This document shows positions 28,819-37,569 of a stretch of DNA of 64,000 bases, piece after piece. A program made the translations under genes and the position numbers. The stretch lies in the NCBI GenBank assembly GCA_963827515.1, contig CAWHBF010000003.1, positions 1 to 64,000 of the forward strand, given 5' to 3'. Positions within the stretch are counted from its first letter, which is position 1; each line of letters opens with the position of its first letter. The stretch is from JABFSA01 sp963827515 (GTDB lineage: Bacteria; Acidobacteriota; Vicinamibacteria; Vicinamibacterales; UBA2999). The notes under the pieces are model-generated. The model was given only the letters and a program-made list of their open reading frames with translations, was not told where the DNA came from and did not search any database.

Positions 28819-29999
28819 GCGTCCGCTCCAATCCGATCGAGCAGTTGCGGCAGCACCTTCGAGGCGTCGAAGTACGCCTCGGCGAGCGCGCGCGCGGCTC
28901 GCGACTGGCGCGGGTAGTCGCGCGCGATGGCGTCGATGCCGGCCAGCGCGTCGTCTTCCGTCTCGAACGCGAACAGCCCTTCGCCGGTGGGCAGGAACCG
29001 GCTGAAGCCAGTCTCCTGCGCCACGACGGGGCGGCCACAGGCGAGATAACAGGCGCTGCGGTCGCTGAACCATCCGCAGCGCGCCGCCGCATAGCCGCTC
29101 TTGGCCACGCCAATCTCGCCCTTCGAGCCGCGCACGAAGGCCCGGTAGCGGTCGGGGGTGCCGGACACACGCGCAGGATCGACCAGCGTCCAGCCGTGCG
29201 CGGCGAGCTGTTCGAGGTCTCGCGTTTCCGCGGGATGAATCGCCAGCGCCACCACAAACTGCTCGGGCGTCTTGTCGGGCAGTGTCATGAGCTCGCGCCA
29301 GGCGTGTGCCTTCTGGCCGTAGAAGACGCTCTTGTAGGTGATCGATCCGTACCCGCGCCAGTTCGCGACGGTCGTGAATGCATCGCGCGTGAGACTCTCG
29401 GCCGGAGGCCACTCGCTCAGCACCACCGGTTGAAGGGTCGCGATCCAGCGGCGGCCGCACGTTGGAATGGCGCAATTCGGTTCACACAGCGCCGGCCCGA
29501 TCGTCACGAAGTGGGTGTGACCGTCGAAGCCGACGTCGAGTCCCTCGGCCGTATGCCAGAGCTGATTGAAGCCGGGATCGAGGTCGAGGTAAACGCGAAC
29601 CGGAATCGGCTCGGTGAGCGCCGGATCCGTGAGCATGCCCGAGATGTTGATGAGGAGGTCGGCACGCGCCGCCAGCGTGCGCAGGCTGTCGTACGAGCGC
29701 CCCTCGGTGTCCTGGGTGCCGGCAACGAGAAGCGCGGCGCGGGATTCGAGATCGAAGGCCTGCACGACGTGCCGGAAATACGCGGCGTTTGTCGATTGCG
29801 ACAGGCTCGCGCCGTGCGGCTGCAGCTTGTTGGCCGCAACCGGCTCGATGAAGTGCACGTCGTGCCCCAATTGGCGCAAGCCGAGGAGGTACTGGAGCAC
29901 GGCCCACGTCGCGCCACCCTGGCACGGATCACCGGCGATCATGCCGGCGACAACGATGGTGAGCCGGCCTGTTGGCGTTCGCGCCGAAGAAGCGTTCAC
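28815..29999 (-). CDS. CgeB-like glycosyltransferase, cluster paralogue A
   Basis: I chose GTG 29999 because it overlaps the preceding TGA (GTGA), as elsewhere in the operon; ATGs at 30014 and 30035 would overlap the previous gene more. 394 residues. The N-terminal Rossmann half carries IVVAGMIAGDPCQGGATW. The C-terminal half has GWFSDRSACYLACGRPVV, QETGF, LPTGEGLFAF and a final AEAYFD, the nucleotide-sugar-binding pattern of CgeB-like/Glyco_trans_1_2 proteins. Two paralogues are at 36405 and 40725. All three also share a central RVYLDLDP or corresponding segment and the Ile/Cys-Pro motif (CAIPTC). Cytosolic; donor and acceptor unknown. Confidence 0.75.
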   Translation of the reverse strand: MNASSARTPTGRLTIVVAGMIAGDPCQGGATWAVLQYLLGLRQLGHDVHFIEPVAANKLQPHGASLSQSTNAAYFRHVVQAFDLESRAALLVAGTQDTEGRSYDSLRTLAARADLLINISGMLTDPALTEPIPVRVYLDLDPGFNQLWHTAEGLDVGFDGHTHFVTIGPALCEPNCAIPTCGRRWIATLQPVVLSEWPPAESLTRDAFTTVANWRGYGSITYKSVFYGQKAHAWRELMTLPDKTPEQFVVALAIHPAETRDLEQLAAHGWTLVDPARVSGTPDRYRAFVRGSKGEIGVAKSGYAAARCGWFSDRSACYLACGRPVVAQETGFSRFLPTGEGLFAFETEDDALAGIDAIARDYPRQSRAARALAEAYFDASKVLPQLLDRIGADA

Positions 30000-30589
30000 G
30001 GCGTGGCTGTGCATGACGTGGAACCGCTGCCGCAATCGACCGACGCGGTGGTCGTGCCCACCACGATGGGTCGGATGAAGGTGTTGGCGCCCTTGTTCTC
30101 GAACCAGCTGACGTTCTCGTGGATGAGCGTGAGCTGGAGAACGTACGCGCCTGGTTCAGCCGGGGTCTTCACACGCACGGCCAGGCTTGCCCGACCGCCG
30201 GCGCGCACGTCTCGTGGAAGGCGTGTGCGCTCGCCATCCCAGACGATGAGTTTGTCGTCACGGAACCAGTGGTAGGCAACGAAGACGAGTGAGGCGGGCC
30301 ACACCCTGTTCCCGCTGTTGCGCAGCGTCACGGGCACAGCCAGCATCAGGTTGGCCGCGGCTTCCTGGGGTACGTGTGCCTCCTCCCATTCCACGCGGTA
30401 CGCCTCGCTCGGCCATTCCTGCCCGAGCGCTCGAGCACTGGCGGCAGCGGCCGGCCGGTCGGGTGCCGCGCGCAGTGTCTGATCGGCGGTCGTGACGGGC
30501 ATGACCATCAGCACGACGAGCGCCAAACGTACATGCCATCCGATCACCGGCGCGGGAAGAGTTTCAGAAGGGCGCATGTCGTGCTCCAT
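29996..30589 (-). CDS. Stand-alone beta-sandwich protein with N-terminal membrane segment
   Basis: 197 residues. A hydrophobic segment near residues 20-35 (VRLALVVLMVMPVTTA) acts as signal peptide or anchor. The rest is one beta-sandwich-like domain: VPVTLRNSGNRVWPAS, YHWFRDDKLIVWDGERTRLP, GAYVLQLTLIHENVSWFENKG. The same domain, with WD.PR, GTYRLEVDVVWEGVCWF and KG motifs, forms the tail of the methyltransferase encoded just upstream (30603-31772). Such modules near glycan enzymes probably bind carbohydrate; here it would sit in the periplasm. Start 30589 lies 13 bases after the previous stop. Confidence 0.65.
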   Translation of the reverse strand: MEHDMRPSETLPAPVIGWHVRLALVVLMVMPVTTADQTLRAAPDRPAAAASARALGQEWPSEAYRVEWEEAHVPQEAAANLMLAVPVTLRNSGNRVWPASLVFVAYHWFRDDKLIVWDGERTRLPRDVRAGGRASLAVRVKTPAEPGAYVLQLTLIHENVSWFENKGANTFIRPIVVGTTTASVDCGSGSTSCTATP

Positions 30590-30602
30590 CGCAGTTGCGC
30601 GT

Positions 30603-31772
30603 TCAATTCACCGTCAGGTCGACGATCCCCGTCCGGTTCCCCTTGTCTTTGAACCAGCAGACTCCTTCCCACACGACATCCACTTCCAGGCGGTACGTGC
30701 CCGTTGCCTCCGGCGCGATCACGGCCAGGGTGACCACTTGCTCACCGCCGGGCGAAAGTGCCGGGTGGAACGCGCTCCGCGGGTTGTCCCACTTGAGCAG
30801 TTGTCCGTCCGACGAGTACAGGTGGTAGGACAGGCCGATAGTCCATCCGAAATCGACCGTCATTTCGTTCACGACGCGCACCGGAATCGTGAGACCCTGG
30901 CCGCGTGCCGCCTGCACAGCTTCGGCTCCAGGCTCGATGGTGGCGCGCATCAGCAGCGTGGCCTCCGGTCGCGGGGCCAGTCGCCGCGGCGTCGATCGCT
31001 CGAGGTCGATTGACGACACGATTGGGCACTCGAACAACGACACGGGACGGCCCCACATGGTGGTGACCTTTGTCGGGAGGCAGCTGAATTCACGGCCGAA
31101 CCGCTCGTTGAGATCGGATTCGGGCCCGCGCTGGAACAGCACCTTGTTGAACCCGACGGCGATTGGTGTCAGCACGCCGGGATGGCGTTGCTCGAACGAC
31201 AGCGCCCCCTCACAGACTCCCGGGAACTGCTGATTGAAGTAGTCGTCGATGGCGACCAGCCCGCCGGGAACCGTCACGTCGGCGCACAGGCACAGATCCG
31301 CGTACGTCCCCTCGGCCGTGTGGAGGCCATCGATATGGCAGAACGTATGCGGGCCGAGCGCATCGGCACTGACGGTTGCCGACGGTGCGGCAATGATTCG
31401 CGCCCACTCCAGCGTCGGAAATGACGCCGCCATGTTCGAAAGGAAGGCGCCTTTCATGCCGACTTCGCTCGACGACCCGTCCCGGGACTGCAGACCGTCG
31501 AACAGGTCGATGGCGGTAAAGGTGCCGGACTCGTCCCGGAGCGACGCCACGGCAATCGCGGACTTGCCGTGATACACGCCGATCTCGAGCGTGTTGCCCG
31601 TGAGCCCTTGATCGGCGATGAGCTGGTTGTAGGCCATGAACATCAGCGCCGCGTCTTGCTCAAACCAGCCGGGTAACGACCAGCGCGCGAAATAGCGCTG
31701 CAAGAACCCGCTTTCCGTTGCGACCGCGCCGGCGGGCGCGTCCTGTTCGCCGAGGATCTGATCGTCAACCAT
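30603..31772 (-). CDS. Class I methyltransferase fused to a C-terminal beta-sandwich domain
   Basis: 389 residues. The N-terminal about 220 residues form a class I SAM-methyltransferase: GNTLEIGVYHGKSAIA (SAM loop), FTAIDLFDG, CHIDGLHTAEGTYADL and GGLVAIDDYFN, as in Methyltransf_24-type enzymes. The tail from about residue 280 is a beta-sandwich (VRVVNEMTVDFGW, YHLYSSDGQLLKWDN, YRLEVDVVWEGVCWF) also found as a separate protein at 29996. The fusion suggests the tail recognises the glycan substrate while the enzyme methylates it; inference. It starts 9 bases after the FkbM stop. Confidence 0.85.
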   Translation of the reverse strand: MVDDQILGEQDAPAGAVATESGFLQRYFARWSLPGWFEQDAALMFMAYNQLIADQGLTGNTLEIGVYHGKSAIAVASLRDESGTFTAIDLFDGLQSRDGSSSEVGMKGAFLSNMAASFPTLEWARIIAAPSATVSADALGPHTFCHIDGLHTAEGTYADLCLCADVTVPGGLVAIDDYFNQQFPGVCEGALSFEQRHPGVLTPIAVGFNKVLFQRGPESDLNERFGREFSCLPTKVTTMWGRPVSLFECPIVSSIDLERSTPRRLAPRPEATLLMRATIEPGAEAVQAARGQGLTIPVRVVNEMTVDFGWTIGLSYHLYSSDGQLLKWDNPRSAFHPALSPGGEQVVTLAVIAPEATGTYRLEVDVVWEGVCWFKDKGNRTGIVDLTVN

Positions 31773-31781
31773 GGCTGTTCC

Positions 31782-32809
31782 TCACGCGGTCACCAGCAGC
31801 CGCGCGCGTCCGTCGTTGTCGAGGGATTCAGGCGGAAGAGCGACGACGTCGAAGATTCGAAGTTGTTGAAGCACGGGGGAGTCCGGCGTGACGGCGACCG
31901 ACAGATCGTTGATGTCGAACACGTGGTAGCCGAAGGAGTTCAGCAGCCCGACGTAGGCGCCGCTGCTCGTTCCGGAGCAGCTCTTCAGCCAGGTACTCGT
32001 TGCATTCCGAAACGATGACGGGATGCGACCGCTGAATCAGATGGCGCATCCCCTCGATGGCGGCCGGCTCGTGGCCTTCGACATCGATCTTGATCAGGTC
32101 CACAGGCCCCTGGACGATCTCGTCCACGGGAATGGCGCGCATCGAAACCGGCGGGCAGCCCGGCACCGCGCCTGCCACGTACATCGCTCCGACCTGCGAG
32201 GCTTCGATCTCGGTCGCGGCGTTCGAGCACGCCAGCTGGTAGGTGCGAACGCGCGTCTCGAACCGATTCTCCTGGACGTTCTTCACCAGCAGCTCGTAGC
32301 TGGCCGGCATCGGCTCGAACGCATGCACCATGCCGCCCTCACCGACGACCGAGGCCATCAGGCAGGTGTAGAAGCCCGTCTGCGCTCCGGCGTCGATGCA
32401 CGTCATGCCCGGCCGCAGCACCTTGCGGATGAAACGCACCGACTCTGGCTCGTACCTGTCCCATCGCCATGACGACGCCCATGTCGCGGTCGCTCGTGTT
32501 GAACCAGAAACGGAAACCCTCGAGCGCCGTCATCCACAGCCGGTGAGGCGGGGTCAGGGACCCGCCCTTCGCGAACTCGTCGGAGTCGAGCACGCGTTGC
32601 CTCAGCTCGCGAAACGTCCCCGGCTCCTGCAACAGCGCGGGCAGCTCCGACGCGACGTTCGGGTTGCGGCCGAGCAGCAGTCGATAGATGAAGAACGCGT
32701 CGGCCGGGTTGACCGTTTCATCCGGGTCGGCCGGATGGTACGACTCCAGCAGCGTCCGGAATCCGTTCAGCAGCAGGTCGATATGGTCTTGCGGCGGTCG
32801 ATCCATCAC
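31782..32809 (-). CDS. FkbM-family methyltransferase with N-terminal DUF4214-like domain, two frameshifts
   Basis: GTG 32809 overlaps the stop of the triple glycosyltransferase. The first about 115 residues contain FFIYRLLLGRNPN and RVLDSDEFAKGG, typical of the DUF4214-like helical module found in surface proteins and glycan enzymes. After a frame break near 32455 comes the FkbM domain: VRFIRKVLRPGMTCIDAGAQ, MVHAFEPMPASYELL, and VDLIKIDVEGHEPAAIEGM with the catalytic IDVEGHE motif. A second break near 31977 is followed by GLLNSFGYHVFDIND to the stop at 31782. Corrected length is about 342 residues. FkbM enzymes O-methylate sugars or polyketides. Confidence 0.82.
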
Positions 32810-35800
32810 CGGCTCCCTGCCGCGGACACTCCCGCGAGGAATTCGTCGATCTGGACTCCGTATTTCAGGGCGCCGCGCCGGAAGTGTTCGTGGAATCCCT
32901 CGGTGTTCAGATAGTGCGCCTCCCTCAGGAACAGCGTCCGGTAGCGTTCCGGATGCTTCTTCAAGAGCAGCGCATCCTTCTCGAAGAACCGGACCCGCTC
33001 GCGGAGCGCTTCACGTTCGACGGTGCGCGAATGCGCCGGGTGGAACACCCGGACGTCGTGGCCGAACGGGATCTCGCCGAGCGCGCAGGCTCGCCATCCC
33101 AGGTCGGTGTCTTCACGGAACGGCACGTCGAACTGCTCGTCGAATCCGTCGATGGCGTTGAAGATATTCCTGCGGAGGAGCAGATTCGCGGTCATGAACC
33201 CGATGCCCTCGAACCCGAGGTTGGTCACCGCCCGGTACTCCGGGTCGTTGACGCGTTCGGAGACGACGAGACCCTCCACGCCAACCACCCGCGGCTCGTC
33301 GAAATAGCGCGTCGCGTTCTGCAGCCACCCGGGCTCGGGCTGGCAGTCATCGTCGGTGAACGCAATCACGTCCCCGCGCGCGAGCCACGCACCGAGATTG
33401 CGTGCGCGGCTGGCGCCCTTCAGGTCGGTGTGCTCGTACAGGATGTCGAGCGACGAGTAGGCGTCCGGGACGTTCCACCGCGCCGCGCTCTGGTCGACGA
33501 GGATGACCTCGAAGTCGCGGAAGGTCTGGGCGGCGAGGCAGTCGAGAAGTGTCGGCAGGTGCGCGTGACGCTCGTACGTGGGAACGACGACGCTGAACAC
33601 AGGCCGCGAGTGGCGCGCGCTCCGGTGCCGCGTCAGCAGCCGTCCCAGGCGCGGGGACAGGCGCTCCCACGAATAGCTCTCGCACGCGAGTCGCCGTGCG
33701 GTCGTGCCGAGGCGCTTTGCATATTCCTGGTCGGCAAGAACCGTACGGACCGCGCTGGCGAATTCACCCGGCGCCGAGATGTGCACCGCGGATCCCGAGA
33801 GAGCGATGCCTCGGGCGCCGGTGGCAGTCGAAATCACCGGCAGGCCGGCGGCCATGAAGTCGAACATCTTGATGTTGGTGCCGGATCCGGAAAACATCGG
33901 GTTGACGGCCACGTCCGCCGCGCCGAGGTACTCGCGACGTGCGGCATCGTCGAGCGTGCCCGTGATCCGCACGTTGCGGATCCCCCGCCGCGCAAGCGAA
34001 TCGGAATCGATCGCGGCGCCGACGCCACCGCAAATGGCAAAGGTGACCTCCGGCAGGGCCGGCGCCAGTTCCGAACAGATGAAACGGGCCGCTTCTTCGT
34101 TTGGCGGGAAGAGGCTGCCGATGAAAATTGAGAGCGGCGTGTCGGCCAGGCCCAACCGGCGCTTCTTGTCACGACGCGCGCTCTCGGACGGCGCTTCGCC
34201 CACGAAGGTCCCGTTCGGCGTCACGAGGCACTTGGCGAACGGCATCTCGTAGAGGCGGTGGAACAGCTCCCGATCCTCGTGCGAGCACGCCAGCACGAGA
34301 TCGGCGCGCCGGCACAGCTCGCGCTCCACCGCGGTGGCGTGCCTCACGATGCGGAGACCGACCTCGCTGTCGCCGAGCAGCCGGTATCGCAGCACGCTCT
34401 CGACGTTCTGGGCGTCGTAGACGATCAGCTGATCCTGCCAGCGGAGCACGTCGCTGACGAGCGGGTACACCCACGGATGCGAGAACACCACGACGTCCGC
34501 ATCGGAGGCCGCGGTTCGCGCAGCGTCCGCGAACTCTGGCGAATGGTGGGCCAGCATCGCGAACGACGCGTCGATCACGGTCTTGCCGCCGCTGAGCCGG
34601 CGCCATTCCTCCGACGCCGCGAAGTGGCGATCGCTCAACGGTACGTCGATCTCCCTGAGCGTCGGCGTCAGCTGGTGATCGCGGTAGCCGGGGCCGGGCC
34701 AATCGTAGGTGCCGACGTAGGTCGTCGGCGCCGCTGCACCGAGGTTGTGATACAGCCCCAGCAGTCGCAGGCGGCCGCCACCGACGGCCGGCTCGATGGG
34801 CTGCATGTCGAGCACCGTCACCTTTGTCGCGGAGTGGCGAACCGGTGCCGGTGCGGCCTTTCGAGGGGCCTTGACGACCGATCTCACGGGCACGGTTGCG
34901 CGACGTGGCGCCGTCGCCGCGCGCAGGAGCGCCGCGACGATGCGCTCCCAGTTGATGTGCGCGACGGATCGGGCGCCGCGCTTCCCCATACGCGCCGCTG
35001 TCTTCGGACGATCGATGAGGAACGCCAGGCGATCGGCCAGCGCCTGTTCGTCCGGTTCGACCACGAAGCCGGTTTCACCATCCTTCACGAACTGCAGTGT
35101 CTCGCCGGAGTCGCTGCACGTGATCACCGGCTTGTGGCTCTTGAACGCCTCGATCGTGATGAGGCCGTAATCCTCCTGCACCGGAACGAATGGCACGACG
35201 AGCGCCCCGGCGTAGAGATCGAGCAGTGTCTCGTTGCTGACCTCACCCAGGAATCGAATCCGCGGGTCGCCGTCGGCCGCCTTCCGGAGGCGCGGCTCGT
35301 CCTCTCCGGTCCCGGCAATCAGCAACGGGATCTTGTGCTTCAGCCGCTTGAAGGCGCGGACGACCAGGTCCGCACGCTTCCATCGATGCAGCCGTCCCGG
35401 AAGGAACACGTACTCGCCCTGGCGCGGCGGCCGAAACGCGCCGAGCGCCGGCGGATGGTGCAGCGCCTTGAAGGGGACCTGCTTCCACCACGAGTCGGCG
35501 TCGTACAACCGCTGGAACGTCGTCCGCCCGTTGGCAAAGTGTCCTCGCACCCGCGCGGGGTGCAACGCGGCCTTGTCGAGCTGGTGGATCAGCCGGCGCT
35601 GTTCCCGCTGCGTCTGACTCGCGTTGCCGTACTCGGCGTCGAATCGATCGTAGAAGACGCGCAGGGTATGAAGCAGGTAGGAGACATGCCGCGGATGCCG
35701 GACCATGTAGGTCGGCGCCTTGGTGGAGATGACGACATCGAAGTCGCTGACGTCCACGTCGTAGCACCGCGAGTACGACGCGAGTACCGCCTCGAAATTC

Positions 35801-35937
35801 GACTCGTCAATCGGGATCTCGAGCGCGGAGACGTCGTGCCCGGCGGCGCGCACGGCTGCCACCAGGCCGGCGTACAGCGCTTCCGCGCCTCCACGCTCGC
35901 CCGAGCGCATCGCAGCGGTGACGACGGCAACCTTCAT
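32806..35937 (-). CDS. Triple-domain glycosyltransferase (GT4-GT4-GT2)
   Basis: 1043 residues, unbroken. Domain 1 (about 1-345) is GT-B/GT4: ERGGAEALYAGL at the start, FLPGRLHRWKRADLVV and then VPFVPVQEDYGLITIEAFKSHKPVI, the donor-binding Glu region. Domain 2 (about 371-765) is a second GT4 with LIVYDAQNVES, FIGSLFPPNEEA, NPMFSGSGTNIKMFDFMAAGLPVI. Domain 3 (about 779-1000) is GT2 GT-A: FSVVVPTYERHAHL and FTDDDCQPEPGW (DDD near 860), then an ED motif (PFREDTDLGW). Joining three transferases in one chain implies ordered addition of successive sugars to one acceptor. Its start overlaps the small upstream gene and its stop overlaps the FkbM start. Confidence 0.9.
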   Translation of the reverse strand: MKVAVVTAAMRSGERGGAEALYAGLVAAVRAAGHDVSALEIPIDESNFEAVLASYSRCYDVDVSDFDVVISTKAPTYMVRHPRHVSYLLHTLRVFYDRFDAEYGNASQTQREQRRLIHQLDKAALHPARVRGHFANGRTTFQRLYDADSWWKQVPFKALHHPPALGAFRPPRQGEYVFLPGRLHRWKRADLVVRAFKRLKHKIPLLIAGTGEDEPRLRKAADGDPRIRFLGEVSNETLLDLYAGALVVPFVPVQEDYGLITIEAFKSHKPVITCSDSGETLQFVKDGETGFVVEPDEQALADRLAFLIDRPKTAARMGKRGARSVAHINWERIVAALLRAATAPRRATVPVRSVVKAPRKAAPAPVRHSATKVTVLDMQPIEPAVGGGRLRLLGLYHNLGAAAPTTYVGTYDWPGPGYRDHQLTPTLREIDVPLSDRHFAASEEWRRLSGGKTVIDASFAMLAHHSPEFADAARTAASDADVVVFSHPWVYPLVSDVLRWQDQLIVYDAQNVESVLRYRLLGDSEVGLRIVRHATAVERELCRRADLVLACSHEDRELFHRLYEMPFAKCLVTPNGTFVGEAPSESARRDKKRRLGLADTPLSIFIGSLFPPNEEAARFICSELAPALPEVTFAICGGVGAAIDSDSLARRGIRNVRITGTLDDAARREYLGAADVAVNPMFSGSGTNIKMFDFMAAGLPVISTATGARGIALSGSAVHISAPGEFASAVRTVLADQEYAKRLGTTARRLACESYSWERLSPRLGRLLTRHRSARHSRPVFSVVVPTYERHAHLPTLLDCLAAQTFRDFEVILVDQSAARWNVPDAYSSLDILYEHTDLKGASRARNLGAWLARGDVIAFTDDDCQPEPGWLQNATRYFDEPRVVGVEGLVVSERVNDPEYRAVTNLGFEGIGFMTANLLLRRNIFNAIDGFDEQFDVPFREDTDLGWRACALGEIPFGHDVRVFHPAHSRTVEREALRERVRFFEKDALLLKKHPERYRTLFLREAHYLNTEGFHEHFRRGALKYGVQIDEFLAGVSAAGSR

Positions 35938-36371
35938 GACCGCGGCTTTCCTCCCTTCGTCGCGTGACGCTCCCGACCAGCTCGGCTCGATGCGATGGTG
36001 CGTCGTCGGCGTGCTGCAGGAGCCGATGGTTTGCGGCGCGCCGACGCCGCGCCCGGCGTCGTCCGCAGTTGCCGGACGAGCGCCGACAGCTGACTCATCT
36101 CATGACGCAGGCCCTTCTCGGCCTCGGCCCAGTCGTCGCGCACCATCTTCAGGCACTCCAGCAGATCGACAAGGGCCTTCCGTGTGTGCTCGTTCCACTG
36201 GCTTTGCGCGTCGATGACCCTGATCAGATCGGAGTCATGGCCCGCCGCGTCGCAAGGCGCGGGAGCCGCGGCGCTGCCACCCTCGCCGGTGCCTAGTGCC
36301 GCCGCGCGGACGCGAGCCATCAGCTCATCGAGATCACTGTCATCACCGACGTCTCTTACAAACGTGTCCAC
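35934..36371 (-). CDS. Small helical protein of unknown function in the glycan operon
   Basis: 145 residues. The N-terminus (SDLDELMARVRAAAL) resembles the acidic Asp-Leu-Asp leader that precedes domains in many acidobacterial glycan-cluster proteins. A central helix (about 55-100; WNEHTRKALVDLLECLKMV) is likely coiled coil, and the tail is very rich in Arg/Ala. No enzyme motif. It may tether enzymes of the pathway, but nothing proves this. Its stop overlaps the ATG of the triple glycosyltransferase (ATGA), and it begins 33 bases after paralogue B. Confidence 0.6.
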   Translation of the reverse strand: MDTFVRDVGDDSDLDELMARVRAAALGTGEGGSAAAPAPCDAAGHDSDLIRVIDAQSQWNEHTRKALVDLLECLKMVRDDWAEAEKGLRHEMSQLSALVRQLRTTPGAASARRKPSAPAARRRRTIASSRAGRERHATKGGKPRS

Positions 36372-36404
36372 TGTTCACCCTTCGGCAGGCGGCACCGCCA
36401 GCGC

Positions 36405-37569
36405 TCAGGCCGCGACGCCCGCGTCATCCAGCAACCGCCCGACTACAAGATTCGAATCGAAGTACTCCTCCGCGAGCGCGCGCGCCGCCCGCCGGTGATG
36501 GTGCGGGTCGCGTTGGATTGCGTCCACACCGCGTACGGCCTCCTCGAGCGTGCGAAACGCGATCAATCCGTCGCCCACCGGCAAGGTCCGCGTGAAGCCG
36601 GTGTCCTGCACGAGCGTCGGTTTTCCCGCCGCCAGGTACCGCACCGTTCGATCGCTGAACCAGCCGCTATTGGTGGCGACGTACACGCCCTGCGCGGCAG
36701 ACCATTCGGCATCGGACCCGGAAATGTAGTCGTCGAACGATTGGGGATCCGGGACCAGGCACCGTGGGTCCACTACCCGCCAGCCGTGCCCGCGCAACGC
36801 ATCCAGGTCCCGTCCATCGGCGGGATGAATGTCGAGCGCAACCTCGAACTCGGCCGCGGTGCGTTCCGGCAGCTCGATGAACTTCCTGAACTCGTGGACC
36901 TTCAAACCGAAGGTCGTCGAACCGGTACTGAACCGGTCCGTAGCTGCCACGCCAGCTGGCGATCGTCGTGAACCGCCCCGTCCACGGTGAGACCTCGCGC
37001 GAGCCCGGCGTGAGGACGATGGGCTGACGTGTATGCCGCCAACGGATGTCGCCCGTTGGAATGGAGCAGTCGGGCGTGCCGATGTTCTCGCCGATCGTGA
37101 AGTGGACGTCGTGGCCGCTCAATCGCGCGCCGGTATTCCCGGACGCGTACCAGAACTGCGTGTAGCCCGGATCGAGATCGAGATACGCCTTGCGGCGCAG
37201 GCGGCGCATGACCGGGTCGAGCGTCAGGTGCCCGCTGATGTTCAGCAGCAAGTCCGTGGCTTCGGCCGCATCCAGCACTTCGCCGTACGTCATGCCCGCG
37301 GTCCGCTCACCGGCATCGCAGATCAGCGACGAGACGTCCGTCAGCCCGGCGTCCCGCATCACGTGCTCGAAATACGCGACGTTGGCACTCCGTTCGAACG
37401 GGACGACAAGGCCGTGCTCGTCGACGCAGTGCTCCGACGCGATCTGCTCGACGTAGTACGTGCGCACGCCGAGCCGTCGGAGCCCGTGCACCCAGTTCAG
37501 GACGGCGCACGCGTTGCCCCCGTTTCGACACTTCGTCGCAATCACGCTGGCCACCATGACCGTGGTCAT
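36405..37569 (-). CDS. CgeB-like glycosyltransferase, cluster paralogue B, frameshifted once
   Basis: ATG 37569 (MTTVMVASVIATKCRNGG) overlaps the GT4 stop. The N-terminal half includes LLLNISGHLTLDP, KAYLDLDPGYTQFWY and CSIPTGDIRW, all closely parallel to paralogue A. The frame breaks near 36925 after SWRGSYGPVQYR. The next frame gives HEFRKFIELP, then GWFSDRTVRYLAAGKPTLVQDTGF, LPVGDGLIAF and AEEYFDSNLV. Corrected length is about 388 residues. Same family as the proteins at 28815 and 40725; the three are probably old duplications that now act on different positions of the glycan. Confidence 0.75.

Noticed and set aside
34258..35967. Plus-strand open frame of 569 codons opposite the triple glycosyltransferase
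   Set aside because: Shadow of the GT4 domains; no motif, no ribosome-binding site.
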